Source: Macrobrachium rosenbergii
Lineage: Eukaryota > Arthropoda > Malacostraca > Decapoda > Palaemonidae
Length of the DNA: 64,000 nucleotides
Assembly (NCBI RefSeq): GCF_040412425.1
Contig: NC_089766.1
Location: 12,530,508 to 12,594,507 of the forward strand
Reading direction: 5' to 3'
The translations under genes were made by a program, and so were the position numbers. The notes under the pieces are model-generated. The model made no database searches. It had not been told where the DNA came from and worked only from the letters and a program-made list of their open reading frames with translations. Numbering within the stretch: position 1 is the first letter of the stretch; the number at the start of each line of letters is the position of its first letter. Below are positions 24,666-49,000 of this stretch, one piece after another.

Positions 24666-25980
24666 AGGCCGTAGTTCCACAGTGAGCTAGACTATGGCAA
24701 CTGACGTTTTCCTATGTTATTTTACTTGCTTTACAAGAATTTAATGTAATATTTTGTTGGTCAGCTGTAACTAAACTGTAATTGACCTTTGAAGACTACA
24801 CGACCGCTAGATCTAAGCCAGCATTCCACGGCGAGCCCCCCAACCCCCTCCATACCTAATACGGCAAAATTGTAACCAGTATACACCCCTAGGGTGCGTT
24901 AGGTTGGTATTTTTAGGGATGTTTACTGGTTACAATTTTGCCATATTAGCTATGGAGGGGGTGGGGGGCTCACCATGGAATGCCGGCTTAGATCTACCAC
25001 GTCGTGTAGTCTTCAAAGGTCAATTAACATTTAGTTACAGCCGGCCAACAAAATATTAGGTAATTCTAACCCAGCTGTCCGCGGTGAGCTAGCCTATGGC
25101 AACTGACATTTTCCTATGTTATTTCACCTGCTGAACAAGAATTTAAAATATTTTGTCGGTCGGCTGTAACTAAAATGTAATTGACCCTTGAAAACTGCAC
25201 ATCTGTACCTGTGGGTCGCACACAGTTCAAGGGTAAATTACAGTTTAGCAGCAGCCGACCGGCAATATATTACCTTAAACTCTTGTAAACCAAGTAAAAT
25301 AACATAGAAAAACGTCAATTGCCATAGTCTAGCTCCACTGCACACTATTCGAAGCTTCCATAAACAGGAAACAAAACATTACCATTTCCGCTTTCAACTT
25401 GGGTGGCCTCTAACGGCACTGCACGCCTTATCTGCATTTTTAAAGATTCCTGGCAAGCTCGTATGTTCTGGCAAGAGGTAATTACTTTAAATTCTTGTTC
25501 AGCAAGTAACAATAACCCAGGAAAATGTCAACTGCCAGTCTCTCGCAGCTATCGCTAAGTGCAGAAAACCAGCAGCTGCTGATTGGTGAACCGAAAGCTC
25601 GCGCATGCATGTTAAGGCTTAGAATCAGTAGTACTAGGAATGAATGAAAAGTTCCTTTGGAGTGGCTCCCACTATACATTTATTCGCCCTTCTTTTTACG
25701 CTTGTTTTTCGTGTTCCAAATCACATATATAACAGGAAATACAACAATAAGGTACCGAAGCCTTTTACCAAGTTATTTACCCCACCAAAAAACCCAAACT
25801 CCCAACGGGTCTCCCTTACTGTTAGCTATTCTCAAAAGGGTTTTACCACACCAGTTCTAAGATAATTTATAGCCTACTTACAGCCGAACAACAAAATATT
25901 ACTTTAAATTCTTGTTCAGCCGGTAAAGTTCTATACAAAAACGTCGACTGCCATAGCCTAGCTCACCGCGGACAGCCGGC
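24666..25980. repeat. Cluster of nested palindromic MITE-like repeats
   Basis: The motif GAGCTAGACTATGGCAACTG (24688) and its diverged copies or complements recur near 25090, 25325, 25530 and 25950. One near-perfect palindrome runs from about 24750 to 25057, with arms meeting near 24890-24905. A second runs from about 25095 to 25345. A third pair (about 25072-25115 against 25936-25980) encloses the second. This looks like one foldback family inserted into itself. No coding region. Confidence 0.7.
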
Positions 25981-26009
25981 TTAGATCTACCGGCTCTGAT
26001 TCCAAAACA

Positions 26010-28088
26010 CAAGGTCTATAGATTAAAGAGGTCTTCTCAACCCCGACCCAAAAATATGACCGTTCTGCGCAGGTACAGATCGTGGCGTAGGCCGGACCTA
26101 TACGTGCGGCCTTGACCATTTCCACCCAAACATACCAAAAGTACAGTGCGCGATGATCAGAGGACTTACGACTTCCTGGAAACAAATTATTTATTATAAT
26201 TTCGACACTAACATGAAAAAAGATCTCCTTTTAAATTGATTATTCAGGTTGAGAAAGCTGGGTTTCCTGTAGTAGCCATGGTTAGTGACTTAGGAACAAC
26301 AAATGTTAGTTTATGGAATTCCTTAGGCACTGATATAGATAATTCTGCATTTGTTAACCCAGTAGATGATAACAGAGAAGTACATGTGTTTGCTGATGCA
26401 CCGCACCTCATAAAACTCATAAGGAATAATTTCCTTGATCATGGATTTGTATTGTTGGGAGATAGGTTTGCTCATTGTGGTTCAGTTAGGGAGTTAATTA
26501 TGAAAAGCAAAAGTGATCTACGGACAGCACATAAGCTCTCTGAAAAGCACATCAATGTAATGGGCATGCAACGCATGAATGTTAAACTAGCGGTGCAATT
26601 ACTGTCCGAAACAACATATAAATGTCTTCAGTACTTGGTAACAAAGGTTTGCTGGAAGATAAGGACTGGGAAACCACAAGTCAGTTTATTTGCCTTGTAG
26701 ATACCTGGTTCGATTTATTTAACTCTCGAGTGCCTCGTGATAGAAACCATCAAGAAATGCCTATGGGATGAATCTGGACATACAAAATAAAACGTTGCAT
26801 GATGTGATTCGGGTGTCTAAAGAAATGAAAGTGATGAAAAGCAATAGGCTCTACCCTTTCCAAAAGGCTTAATCTAATCATGCAATTCATTAATGAAGCT
26901 GCTGAGAATGGTCAAAGATATATTTCAAACATCATATATTCTGACTTACAGGCTAAATCAAGATGGTCTTGAACACTTTTTTGGCTGCATAAGGCAGATG
27001 GGTTCATGTCATCAACATGCATCACCCGTTGCATTTAAGCACCGAATCAGAGCCCACATTTTAGGCAAAGAGAGCAAACTGTTAGGATCAAACTGCAACG
27101 TTGAAAGTTGCAATAGTGATATGATGACATCAACCTCATTTTCCAGCTTTCCTGTTGAACAAAGCGCATCCTATGTAGATGAAGAAACTTCTATCCAAAA
27201 AGAGCTAAGCCTGCCGGCTATGTCGTTTTGTTTGCCAGTGGAATTTGGTAATGATTTGCAAAATGATGACAATGTAGAATTGGAAATTGAAAAAGAAGAA
27301 TTAGAAATGCGATGGAAGATGGAGGCTTACAATACGTTGGTGGTTATATAGCTCGTAAGTTTCCTGAATATGAATTCCTTGGAAGTGCAGCGACGAAGGG
27401 AGATGGTTCGTGGATTGTGCCGTAAGTGCAAGAGATGGAACGCTGTTGCAACCATGCGAGGAATTTTGGTGCATTTAAAAACAATGGAAAAAATATTTCT
27501 CTGTTATCACGGGAAAAATATTTAAAACTTGCAAAAGGCGCCACAGATAAACTGACTGATTTAATTAGCGAGTGTTTTAAAAGCAATAACATCACATTAC
27601 CAATCGAAGTTATTAAATTTTTGTTAGATGTCGTACATTCCTTAGAATTCGTGTTTTGAACAGAGTATTAGTTCATCAAGAAAAGCGCAAAATAAAATGC
27701 AAAAGCTCGCAACGTGATATAGAACATAATTGAAGCATATACTTTGTATATATCATTATTTATTTTGTAAATTTAAACTGTCTAATGCTCAACAAATTTC
27801 AGTTATTTACATCATCAAATATATGTTTGGTTGTTTTAATGTAATAAAGTTATGTATTTGTTATCTTACTTTTATTTTTCCTAAAGGAATAAAATATAAA
27901 TCTCTAAAAAGATGAAAAAAACAAAGCAGAAAGAATAGTTCCTTTATTTTCTTATGGAAGTTCCACAGCTTACTCCAGGCACGGCATGGTCTGAGTGACG
28001 TCACCGCTCTGACCCACCACAACTCCCACCATCCGGCTACCTGCGCACTACGGTGGCCTGAGAAGACCTCTTTAATCTATAGACCTTG
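26010..28088 (+). mobile_element. P-element-like DNA transposon with intact ends
   Basis: The ends are perfect 30-bp inverted repeats (26010-26039 and 28059-28088, starting CAAGGTCTATAGATTAAAG). The flanks are identical 8-bp direct repeats, CCAAAACA, at 26002-26009 and 28089-28096. An 8-bp duplication and about 31-bp terminal repeats are hallmarks of the P superfamily, and the interior encodes P/THAP9-type transposase pieces. The insertion lies in the edge of the palindromic cluster. Confidence 0.92.
26224..27657 (+). pseudogene. P/THAP9-like transposase remains
   Basis: The first open part (from about 26236) reads EKAGFPVVAMVSDLGTTN, then VHVFADAPHLIKLIRNNFLD, which match the catalytic and GTP-binding insertion region of THAP9/P transposases. 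A later frame (about 26935-27070) reads LNQDGLEHFFGCIRQMG and FKHRIRAHILGK, the family's C-terminal block. Several stops and frame changes separate them (about 26700-26900 and after 27350). The N-terminal THAP zinc finger is absent, so the copy is an internally deleted, non-autonomous one. Confidence 0.85.
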
Positions 28089-29287
28089 CCAAAACAAATG
28101 AGTAAGGAGAGCCATGCGGTGCAGTTTCCTTAGCTTGAAACTGATTCTGGTGTGTCAATAAACAGAGGTCAAATGATTGGTTCCAGTGTCTGCCTAGTGC
28201 CTAGGCTATACCAACATGAGCTACTGGAGTCACTGCAACATCGGCTACCTTCCCATCAAGAAAAGAGAAAACTTTCGAGTTTCGGGTCACGGAACACTAG
28301 CTGGAGCATTAGCGACCACTTGGCAGGTAGGACGCCTTTCCTAAGAGAAGCTACTGTAGCCTAGCCCTAAGTCTTGCTGGTCTATTCTTGTCCAGGCCTA
28401 AGCTACCTCTGACAAATTTACAAAAGGAACAAGTGACGTGATCTCCACAATTCCAACCGGCTTGCTTACCTTTGATGTCATGAGATGCTAAAATAAAGAT
28501 ACAGATACGTGTACTTCACGTATACATGGTATACTGCAATATCGGTCTCTACGAGCTTGCAGCAAGCAACGTTTTGTTTACCTAAGCACAACGTACATAA
28601 AGTCAAATTTTTAATGCAACAAATCAGGAAAATATGCATGAAGAAAAATAACTAACATTCACAAAAATTATGATTTTTCTCATCAAAAGTTCCTCATCTA
28701 ATCTGTTATTTTGTATATGTTAAAAGATTAGTCATAACCCAACCGGGCATCTCATTTTGAGTCAAAATTATAAAATAGTGATTATTTATGAAATATTAAA
28801 TATTTTGTGTTTTATTTATCAATTGTAAATCATAGATGATTTTTTTCATTTTTACTATAATCAGCTGAACTTTATTTTTTATATATCTTTCCAATTATCG
28901 GAGATTTACATAAAAAGTTTACGCTCGTTGTACTTCGGCGCCAAATATCAATTTCGTCGTCAGTGTAGACGGTTACCGATGGTTTGACATTTCTGAAGTA
29001 CTGCGATATTCTGGAAATTTAGTGAATATTCAGGTTGATATAGAGTGATAAGGTATGTATGAACATCCGATGTTATAACATATTGAAATTTTGTCGAAAT
29101 TTATTAAATTATTGTTTTTACTATATAGAGATTACTGTGTACCAAACACATCATCGTTGGAGAAGAGTAGCATTATAGCCTACTGAGAAAAAATTGTTCT
29201 TTATCATGTATATGAATCGTGAATCTTGTAAATAATGTAAAATTTACTTTCCCGATCTGCTCACCTTTAATTGACGCTTGAACACAG
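28089..29287. other. Upstream region of MCMDC2
   Basis: Contains one P-element target duplicate (28089-28096), then unique-looking AT-rich sequence. A possible 5' untranslated exon ends at 29051 (GATAAG|GTATGT), with an acceptor GAACACAG at 29287. The promoter is expected within a few hundred bases upstream of 29050 but no core element is clear. Confidence 0.35.
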
Positions 29288-29292
29288 CTAAA

Positions 29293-40947
<11,655 letters not shown>

Positions 40948-41007
40948 TTTGTTTTACTAAAGAACTTTCGTCTTTGTTAAGCAGAAAGATGTGTTACAGA
41001 AGAGAGA

Positions 41008-41088
<81 letters not shown>
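41008..41088. repeat. (TC)n microsatellite in the MCMDC2 3' untranslated region
   Basis: About 40 units, starting 60 bases after the stop codon. Confidence 0.96.
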
Positions 41089-41090
<2 letters not shown>

Positions 41091-42189
41091 GTAAAAGTAA
41101 TAATTATGTATGGATATGTAGATGTTAGCAATTATCATTTATGTTTGTATTCAAAAGAATTATGAATTGCTGTTTTAGCGAAATTTTTGTCAGTAAATTT
41201 GACTAGGAAAAAAACTGTTACTATTAATATTTCATGTATAAGGAAAGTTACATCATACTAGATATATAATGTTGTTTGTTTTAGTTTCAAACTGTTATTA
41301 GTTTTCAGTTCATCTGGAATATTTCTCAAAAATATATTTTTTTAGCTGTGTACGTGTATCACAGTTCTATTCAGCCTCTAACTGAAAAATCCGACTCAGA
41401 ATATCATTTGAGTTGAGGTTTTGCGCGGATTTTTACTCCACCAGGGTTGTTTTATTTTTAAAGGAATTCTCTATAAAGGTTTTTTTGTGAAGCAGGAAAT
41501 TATATGTATATATTTGCACTTAAATGAAAACCAGAAGCTTACTTAAGATTCAAATATTCAATAAATCTTTATATGAAATGTTAATTATTCTTCATGTAGA
41601 CAGCTTCAGATAAGACCAAACTGATTAGGGAGTTAACGCAAAAAAATCTACTCTAAAAATATTCCACGGCCTCTGCAAAACCTTCAGTACAGTGTCAGAA
41701 TATTATACTGTGGGGATAAAGGATTTTACGTGAATGAATACATTTATTTGCTATTTCAATTTTACACTCGTGATTGAGCTGATAATTCAACCCTTCAAAA
41801 GGTTTGGAGCAAAATTACAGAAGAGGAAAAGTAGAGTGGGTGGTATTCTTATAACCGGTTTATGTAATCATGAATTTTATAATATAATTAGCATAAATTG
41901 CCAATATATTGCCTAAATTATATTCATTAAATTATTTTTAAATCAATTTATATCAATCTTATATAAATAATTGGATGTATTCGATATTATAGGAGAAAAC
42001 CAACGTTTTAAGACGACGCAAGCCTCATATAATATTCCGAAAACAAGTTACCTGATTTAAAATTACGATTTGCACGGTGCACTCAGTCTCTTTAAATCGC
42101 ATTTATTTTATTATACACTGTTGTTCAAATACTCTCTAGAGCATCATGGGAGCAATACTGAATGTGTAGAGTAAATGCACGAATTCTTT
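41089..42189. other. MCMDC2 3' end and intergenic region
   Basis: AT-rich, with a candidate poly(A) signal at 41560-41565. No exon seen. Confidence 0.45.
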
Positions 42190-42250
42190 TAGGCCCATTC
42201 GAGGCTCTCCAGCTTGTCAAATTGGTACTTGGGTCTTCAGGCTGCTTACG
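42190..42250 (+). other. Possible 5' untranslated exon of the next gene
   Basis: A non-coding stretch of more balanced composition ends in TTACG|GTGAGT at 42250, a good donor, and the next acceptor that opens with ATG is at 46050. The start is not defined; this is inference from the donor and position. Confidence 0.4.
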
Positions 42251-42740
42251 GTGAGTTTGAATTCTTAAAGGCCTCTTTATTTATTCGTATTTAAACCATT
42301 TTCATGCTTATATTTCATATTTTACCATTGGATTTAGCATTTTTGAGGTAGGGTAGTTTACTGTAGCCTGCTCTTTAGGCTCATTCTAGCCTACAGTAGC
42401 GGAAGGCTAGGCCTATGTAACAGATTTGACATTTTTTTGCGATGATAACTTGACCCATTTTGGATTTGACTAGCCATACCAGTCATTGATATCAGTATTC
42501 AACCAGCCATGAGTAGGCCTGTGGGGTCATAGCCCTACATTTTAGGCAATTAGCTTAGTGCAATTAGTAAATCGTGTTTTAGGTATTGGTATGGGCCTTC
42601 CTGATAGGCTACTGCTGCAGGAGGTAGGCGGGTAAAACTTGAAACGAACCTGCAACCGTGGTCTGGTTCAAGCCAGTCGCCGACAGGAATATATAATGTC
42701 TTTTGTCCATGTTTTTGTTATGTTTTTGGTTTTTAACATC

Positions 42741-43002
42741 GGTAAAACTTTACTTTAGTTGCGCGGCCTGATTCTCGCCAGTCGCCGTTCGGGACAGGTT
42801 TCTCATACATAAAGAGACATAACCTTTTCTATAATACCTGGTCTTGACCTTACCAGATCTTACCTACCTAACCTAGCTTAGAGCAACATGCCCTGACCTG
42901 GCCGGGGGGCTTCGCTCCCCTTGGACCCCCCAAAAAGGCTGTAACCTGTCCAGGTCGGCAACTGATGGGAATCAAGCCACACAAGTAAAGTAAAGTTTTA
43001 CC
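42741..43002. mobile_element. MITE-like inverted-repeat element (262 bp)
   Basis: Left end GGTAAAACTTTACTTTAG and the complement of it at the right end (AAGTAAAGTTTTACC), with pairing continuing imperfectly for about 35 bases. No coding frame; no certain target duplication. Confidence 0.6.
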
Positions 43003-43363
43003 TTTACCGTCATTGTTTTAGCCTATGTTCATCCCCGAGGGGCAGTACTAAATATGGCGCTCATTTTGCATGTAAACCGTAAGTTGCCAAACCTAGAAAG
43101 ATACGGTAGTAGTTTCAAGTTTTACTTTAAATGCTGTCATGAAGTTTTGATACATTTGATATTTCTCTTTATGCATCCCTGTAGGTTAAGTATAATAGTA
43201 ATGGAATGCCATTGCATTTGTGGTTAGAGCATACAAAAAGTAGTGAAATAGCCTAACCTAAAATGATCCATCATAACCTAACCTAAACCACAGCACCAGG
43301 GCCTACCTGAATCCCCCCCCCCCTCAACCTAACCTGATGTAACTTAAGGTTCTAAGGCCTAAG

Positions 43364-43396
43364 ATATATGATGCCCTAACATAGGGCATCATATAT
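43364..43396. other. 15-bp perfect hairpin
   Basis: ATATATGATGCCCTA, a 3-base loop, then its complement. Short and AT-rich; no further role visible. Confidence 0.6.
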
Positions 43397-43704
43397 TATA
43401 TATATCTTAAAAATATTTGTTTGCTTATAATAGCCCTTTACTCAGGAAATGCGGAGGCCCTGCCCTCCCCTAAAATATCCTGACCCTAAGACATTAGTTT
43501 CGCCCTGTGGTCCCTTGTTTATTGTTCAAGGGTTTGAATATGTAAAGGTTAGCTAAACATTCTTATGGGAATGGATATTAAACTCATTAAAGTTACATTT
43601 AAAAAATTATGAAGAATTAGTAAAAACAAGGATTTGCAGTAACCTAACCGAGATTTATTGACTTTTCCTGGTTTTACTTGACTGGGGACCAAGGTTCCCC
43701 CCCC

Positions 43705-43706
<2 letters not shown>

Positions 43707-43787
<81 letters not shown>
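43707..43787. repeat. (CA)n microsatellite
   Basis: About 40 CA units after a short C run. Confidence 0.97.
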
Positions 43788-43790
<3 letters not shown>

Positions 43791-44338
43791 CTTGACCTTA
43801 GAAGTATGGTTACATTTTGGTCCTCCATGATGATAGGTAGAAATAGAGGAACAAGTTGTTATATGTTGCCTTAACATTTACTCAGCAACAACACCAAAAT
43901 GTTAAAGAAAACCATTGCTGATTTCATAGTCAAAACTGTAAAACAGTATAGTATACTTCTTGCCAACAGAAGTGTTATTCCTTAGCTTAGGACAGAATGA
44001 TAAAGTATTCCTTATTGGATGCACTAGTAAACGATGCATTGCAAAACTAAAACCTTTAGGAAATTGAAAAAAAGTCATAGATGAAGAGACAGACCAGAGG
44101 GAAATTCAGGCAAGAATTGTGAGACAAAAGAGTGCAAAATTCATTTTACATCTAATCCCATAAATGATAAAGCATATGCAAAAGCATTCATGATAATGTT
44201 GAATTATGGCGTTGGTACATTAGGCTAGTCCTTTGCTTACTCATGTACCAGGTTTAGACTTGCTTTTTAATAATTTTGTTCCTGTAGGGGGTAGTGCAGT
44301 CAGTGCACCTCACATGGTGCACTGTAGGCATTACTTAA

Positions 44339-45575
44339 GGGGTGCACAGACAGCCCAATTTTGAGGAATTATTAAATTTTAGTTAAGTTTTCAACTGCTT
44401 AATGTCTAAATAAACATATCTTGAAACAATGCTGCAAAAAAAAAAATTTTTTTGAAAAAATTTTTCAGATTGGTGAACCACAAATTGTAAATTTTATTTA
44501 TTGTATGACACTGTGAACCACAAATTGTAAATTTTATTCATCGCTTGTATGACACTGTGAACCACAAATTGTAAATTTTATTCATCGCTTGTATGACACT
44601 GTGAACCACAAATTGTAAATTTTATTCATCGCTTGTATGACACTGTGAACCACAAATTGTAAAAAAGACTTGTAAAATATGTCTGTATGAATAATTCAGG
44701 ATGGGATCAAGTAAGTTATACACTGTTTTGGACTTTTATGTGTAAATAAACATCTAGAAATGTTATTGCTTAAAAAAAAAAGATTTTGAGATTGGTTCAT
44801 GGACAATTTTGTTCGCTTGTATGGCACTGTGGACGACAAATTGTAAAAAAATGTAAAAAAGTCTATGAATGATCTTTGATTGGATCAAGTTTGAGTTATA
44901 CAATATTTTGGACTGTTTTATGTATAAATGCATCTTGAAATGTTATTGCAGAAAAAAATGTTTAGATTGGTTCCTGGACAATTTTTTCATCGCTTGTATG
45001 GCAGTGTGAACGAAAGATTGTAAAAAAAAAAAAGGGTGTAAAACAAGCATGAAAAAAATATATTCAAAAATAATTGTCACCCACTAAAACATCTCATTCT
45101 CTCTATGGGACATGTCAGAGAAAACAGGTTATAACGATAAAGGGATAACTTGCTCAAGGTGTCCAGATTCTCACAGAATATTTGAAAGTCCCGAAATTTT
45201 TTCGTTTTGCTGTTTTCTCAAAACTTACTTTTTTCAAAACTAAATGCTTATTTCTCCAAGAAGACTGAACCAAATTCAATGAAACTTTTACAGAGTGTAA
45301 TATATAACTATATATCTTTATTTTGTCTTCAGGAAAATAACTTTTTCTTTGCAACTTTTAATTTTGCATACTAATAATTTTGAAAAGTTACATCATGATT
45401 ATTTTCACCTGCAAAACAAATGAACTTAGACTTTGAATTTTTAAATTTCCCCACGAGAATTTTCAGTATTGGTTGTAGAATAAGTGGTAAAAATTGTAAG
45501 CAAATCCCTTCAATCATAAGGCAGAAACAAGCATTTACTTTATTATGCCAATGCCTTATGGCATCGGTGCTCCCG
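44339..45575. mobile_element. Non-autonomous TTAA-flanked insertion (piggyBac-like)
   Basis: 1,237 bp flanked by TTAA at 44335-44338 and 45576-45579. Ends are short imperfect inverted repeats, GGGGTGCAC and the complement CGGGAGCAC. TTAA duplication and G/C-rich short ends suggest a piggyBac-type MITE. The interior has 44-bp tandem repeats and no transposase. Confidence 0.55.
44472..44675. repeat. 44-bp tandem repeat array
   Basis: About four and a half units of a 44-bp sequence starting GTGAACCACAAATTGTAAAT, with the first and last diverged. Looser copies recur at about 44785-44850 and 44965-45025. Confidence 0.9.
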
Positions 45576-46049
45576 TTAAGGTTTTTGCAGTATCCTTTCA
45601 GCCCCTAGCTGCAGTCTCTTTCATACCTTTTACTCTACCTCCGTCCATATTCTCTTCATTATATCTGACTTTCTGCCATATCTAACAATTGTTTCATAGT
45701 GCAACTGCGAGGTTTTCCTCCTGTTACACCTTTCAAACCTCCTTACTGTCAGTTTCCCTTTCAGCGCTGAATGACCTCATAGGTCCCAGGGCTTGGCCAT
45801 TGACCTAAATTCTATATTCTTTAATAATTTTGGGTGTTTAAGAATAAATTTCAGAAGTAGCATTGAACAGCACATCATGGCAAAGTACTGCATTTACCAT
45901 TAATGTTGCGAGAAATGGGTGGGGATGGTGATTACATTGTAATAAGACAGTGATTTGTAAACAGTTCTTTGATATTTCTGAACAGAAAAAGTAAACAAAT
46001 AAAAGTACAAAATCAGTGTTGATTTTGAAGTTTGGTATTTGGTTTGCAG

Positions 46050-49000
46050 ATGGCAGATCGTGGGGAAATTCTCACTAATAAAATCCTTTCCAAAATTGGA
46101 GCATCATCTATAACAGATCTTGCAGAGTTGTTGCCTAGTCCTCACACAACAGGTAGGTTTTAAATGTTTCCAGTGTAAAGTAATATAGGAGTAACGTTAA
46201 TGTAGCTGCCTGATTAAAATGATGGTTACTTGTTCTATAAGAATGATGGTATGTTTTAGATGTTTTAATTAATTATAACAGCAGTTTGTAAATGATAAGG
46301 GTTTAAACTGACTTCTTCTAGAATCTCTGTTGGATACGGTATTAAAGGTAAGATTCATTTTGTTTTATACTTTAATACTGTAAGTTCCTTTGTGCCAAAT
46401 TTTGTTATAATCTTTGGCCAGACTGACATTCATTTGGAATTCCATACTTCAGTGTTTGCTTTATTTCAGATATTTATATTAAGACAGCTGAGGAAGATTT
46501 AAAAGTTAATAATATTGAGGATGCTTTCCACAAATTGTCATTGACACATGCCACTCTCCTCCATCAGTGTATGCTCCAGCGTCTTCACAAGACAAGGTAG
46601 GGTAGAATTTAATTATAATCGATTATTTGTGTATGTTAGTTAATACGTTTGTTCTGTGTAACCCAAGATTGCTGACCATGAATCTGAAATACCAGTTAGG
46701 TTTTGAAATACTTGTTCACTAATGTAATATTGTTGACAAAGTATGTTTGAAGGGAAGGGTTGTGGGTACAGAAATGTTAACTAGTGTCTCTGTTATGAAC
46801 GATTTCAGCTTTATTATTTATTTGGACCCCGAATATTCATTTTTCCGTGCTTTAGCTTTAATCAGTTATGATATTTTTTCATTAGCCAAAGCATGCTATA
46901 TGGATCTCTCGCCTAATAAACGATCCTTAATTTTTTTCTGTGATGGACTTCAATCTGAGTTCTTTCACGAGGTTTCACATTTTGACTATCATCCATTCTC
47001 ATGACTGAATATTGCTACTGTGTCAAAATTTTTCTTACCACTATACTATCACCCCTTCACTGCCATGTCATATATATTGGATTTTACACTTTTATATTAA
47101 AATAATTTTTGGGAAGCATGAACTTTAGAAGCCTTCACTTTGACCTATTCATACTGTATTTCGAATAGGGCCATTCTGTCATTTAGTCATTGAATCCTTT
47201 AACATGCATATACATATATAGTATTAAGAACACAAACCAAATGCATTCTCCTACTGTTTATTTTATCTACTATTATAGATTCACTTATTAGCTCCTTTTG
47301 AAGATGTATGTAAACCATTTGCCATGCTTCTGTTTGTGATTTTACTTTAGGTTTTGTGCGTGTGCTTGGTCGCTTTCCTTAATGTTCTTGTATCCAATTT
47401 ACCATTTACAGGGGTAATGGGGAAAGTAGGTCTTTCTTGGACTCTATGAGTCTGAGTTTCCATTTGGTTTAGGTCTTCATCAATGTCTGTTCTCCATGAT
47501 TTTCTGGGCCTTCTTACTGGTTTTTGATTTGCTACCTCTGTGTAAGTGACCATTTCTTTTGTGTAAAGTAGTACTGGCCTTACACATGCATTACAAATAT
47601 TTACTGTTTTACACATATTTACTGGTATAGTAATCTTGCTCTCTCTCTCTCTCTTCACATCATGCTGCTGATACTTTTTTTTCCAGCTTCCCTCTCAATA
47701 CTACCTGCTTCATTGGTTAGTATGTCCCAAAGGCAACAAACATTGTACATCTTACAATCCCTGTCCTGTGCATGTTCTTCCTCCTCTCGTTTTGCCATTT
47801 GCTCTTCTTATGCCTGTGGTCTTATGATTTCTAATGTTATTTGTATTATCATGAATAATTCCTGTGGTACCATCAGCTGTATTTGATGCATAGTACAGTA
47901 AAGTCCCTGTGATTAGATTGCCTTTAAAGTTTAGGGATGGTGGATAACTGGAAAAATTTTATCTGAGAATAGGCATATCTTTATCATTATAAATCTCCCT
48001 AATTTTCATATCTTAATGATAACTGAAGTTAGTTTGAGGACGTAGAAGTTTGTACAGATCCTACGCTGAATGTTGTCAATCAGCTAACATCCCAATAGCA
48101 AAAGCTGTTTAGTGTAGGCCTAGTTTGTATTGAGCCATTAGACTATTTTTACTGTTTATTGTTATACAGTACAATACATACACTGTATGCAGTTCCTGAG
48201 TTAATAGTGTATTGGACAAAAATAAACACTAGATTAAAAATGTAACTTATCATCAAAAGAAAATTCTAGCGTGCACTGTATAAATCATCGGGATAAACTT
48301 TTCCTGTGAGATAGAGTCACCATTTTTAAGTTGGAAAATAATCTTTTGTGTAGGCTAACCATTAAAAGTGTGTGTTCAGTGTTGTAATGTGAGAACACAA
48401 ATAGTTTACAATATTAATTATGGCCTAAAGGAAATCATATGTAAAAATTGATAATGCTAGCTATACTTAGAATCTTAGCCAACAGTTCTGGGTTTTAAGC
48501 CAGAAATGGTTTGGCAAACTGCAAAATTTAAATTGTCTGTGTACAGGATTCATGAAATTGCCTAGTGTGTGTCAAGTAGGCCAAATTTGATAAAAGCTTA
48601 GAAATGACACTACTGTAGTTGGCAAACTATTTCACAAGAACAACTTATGAAAAAGAATGTAAATTACTATTTTGAAAAGTTTCATTGTTAAATACACCAT
48701 TTATCAGTGATTCATGTATTTGTTTTGAGCTACGTTTAGACATGGTATTCCTAAGGTGTTTTGCAAAAAAAAAAAAAAACCTTTGATGATTTGCACATAG
48801 CTGTTGTGAACTGTGTATTTTTTTGCTTTATACAGTAATACAGTTAGTAGTAAGGTTTTGTCTTGTTTCCATTGGTTATATATAATCTGCTTTTTAGTGA
48901 ATCAGAAGTTTAGAAGTACTGGTACTGTAAAGGTACCCTTGGACTTTAGGACAAGCCTCCGGTTTTGGTATCAAGTATTAACTTAGACTTGGGCTACGGC

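Larger units (their letters stand above)
44286..45830 (+). mobile_element. Decapod SINE-like repeat, split by an insertion
   Basis: The parts 44286-44338 (GTGCACCTCACATGGTGCAC) and 45576-45830 (CAGCGCTGAATGACCTCATA) are, as I recall, the two ends of one short repeat very common in decapod genomes; joined at TTAA they would read as one copy. The recall is from memory and not from a search. The copy ends in an AT-rich tail. Confidence 0.6.
42251..46049. other. Putative intron 1 of the unidentified gene, repeat-rich
   Basis: Holds an inverted-repeat MITE (42741-43002), a hairpin (43364-43396), a CA tract and a decapod-type repeat split by a TTAA-flanked insertion. Confidence 0.5.

Noticed and set aside
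26700..26720. GGTTCGATT string resembling a tRNA T-arm
   Set aside because: No cloverleaf partners around it; it lies in the P-element interior.
43255..43350. CCTAACC repeats resembling the arthropod telomere unit TTAGG
   Set aside because: Only isolated double units in a C-rich stretch, not an array.
44472..44675. CRISPR-like regular repeats
   Set aside because: Units are directly adjacent without spacers and the genome is eukaryotic; this is an ordinary tandem array.
46322..46347. Possible 26-base micro-exon with acceptor CTTCTTCTAG and donor GTAAGA
   Set aside because: Including it forces a stop soon after the next acceptor at 46470; skipping it keeps the frame open.
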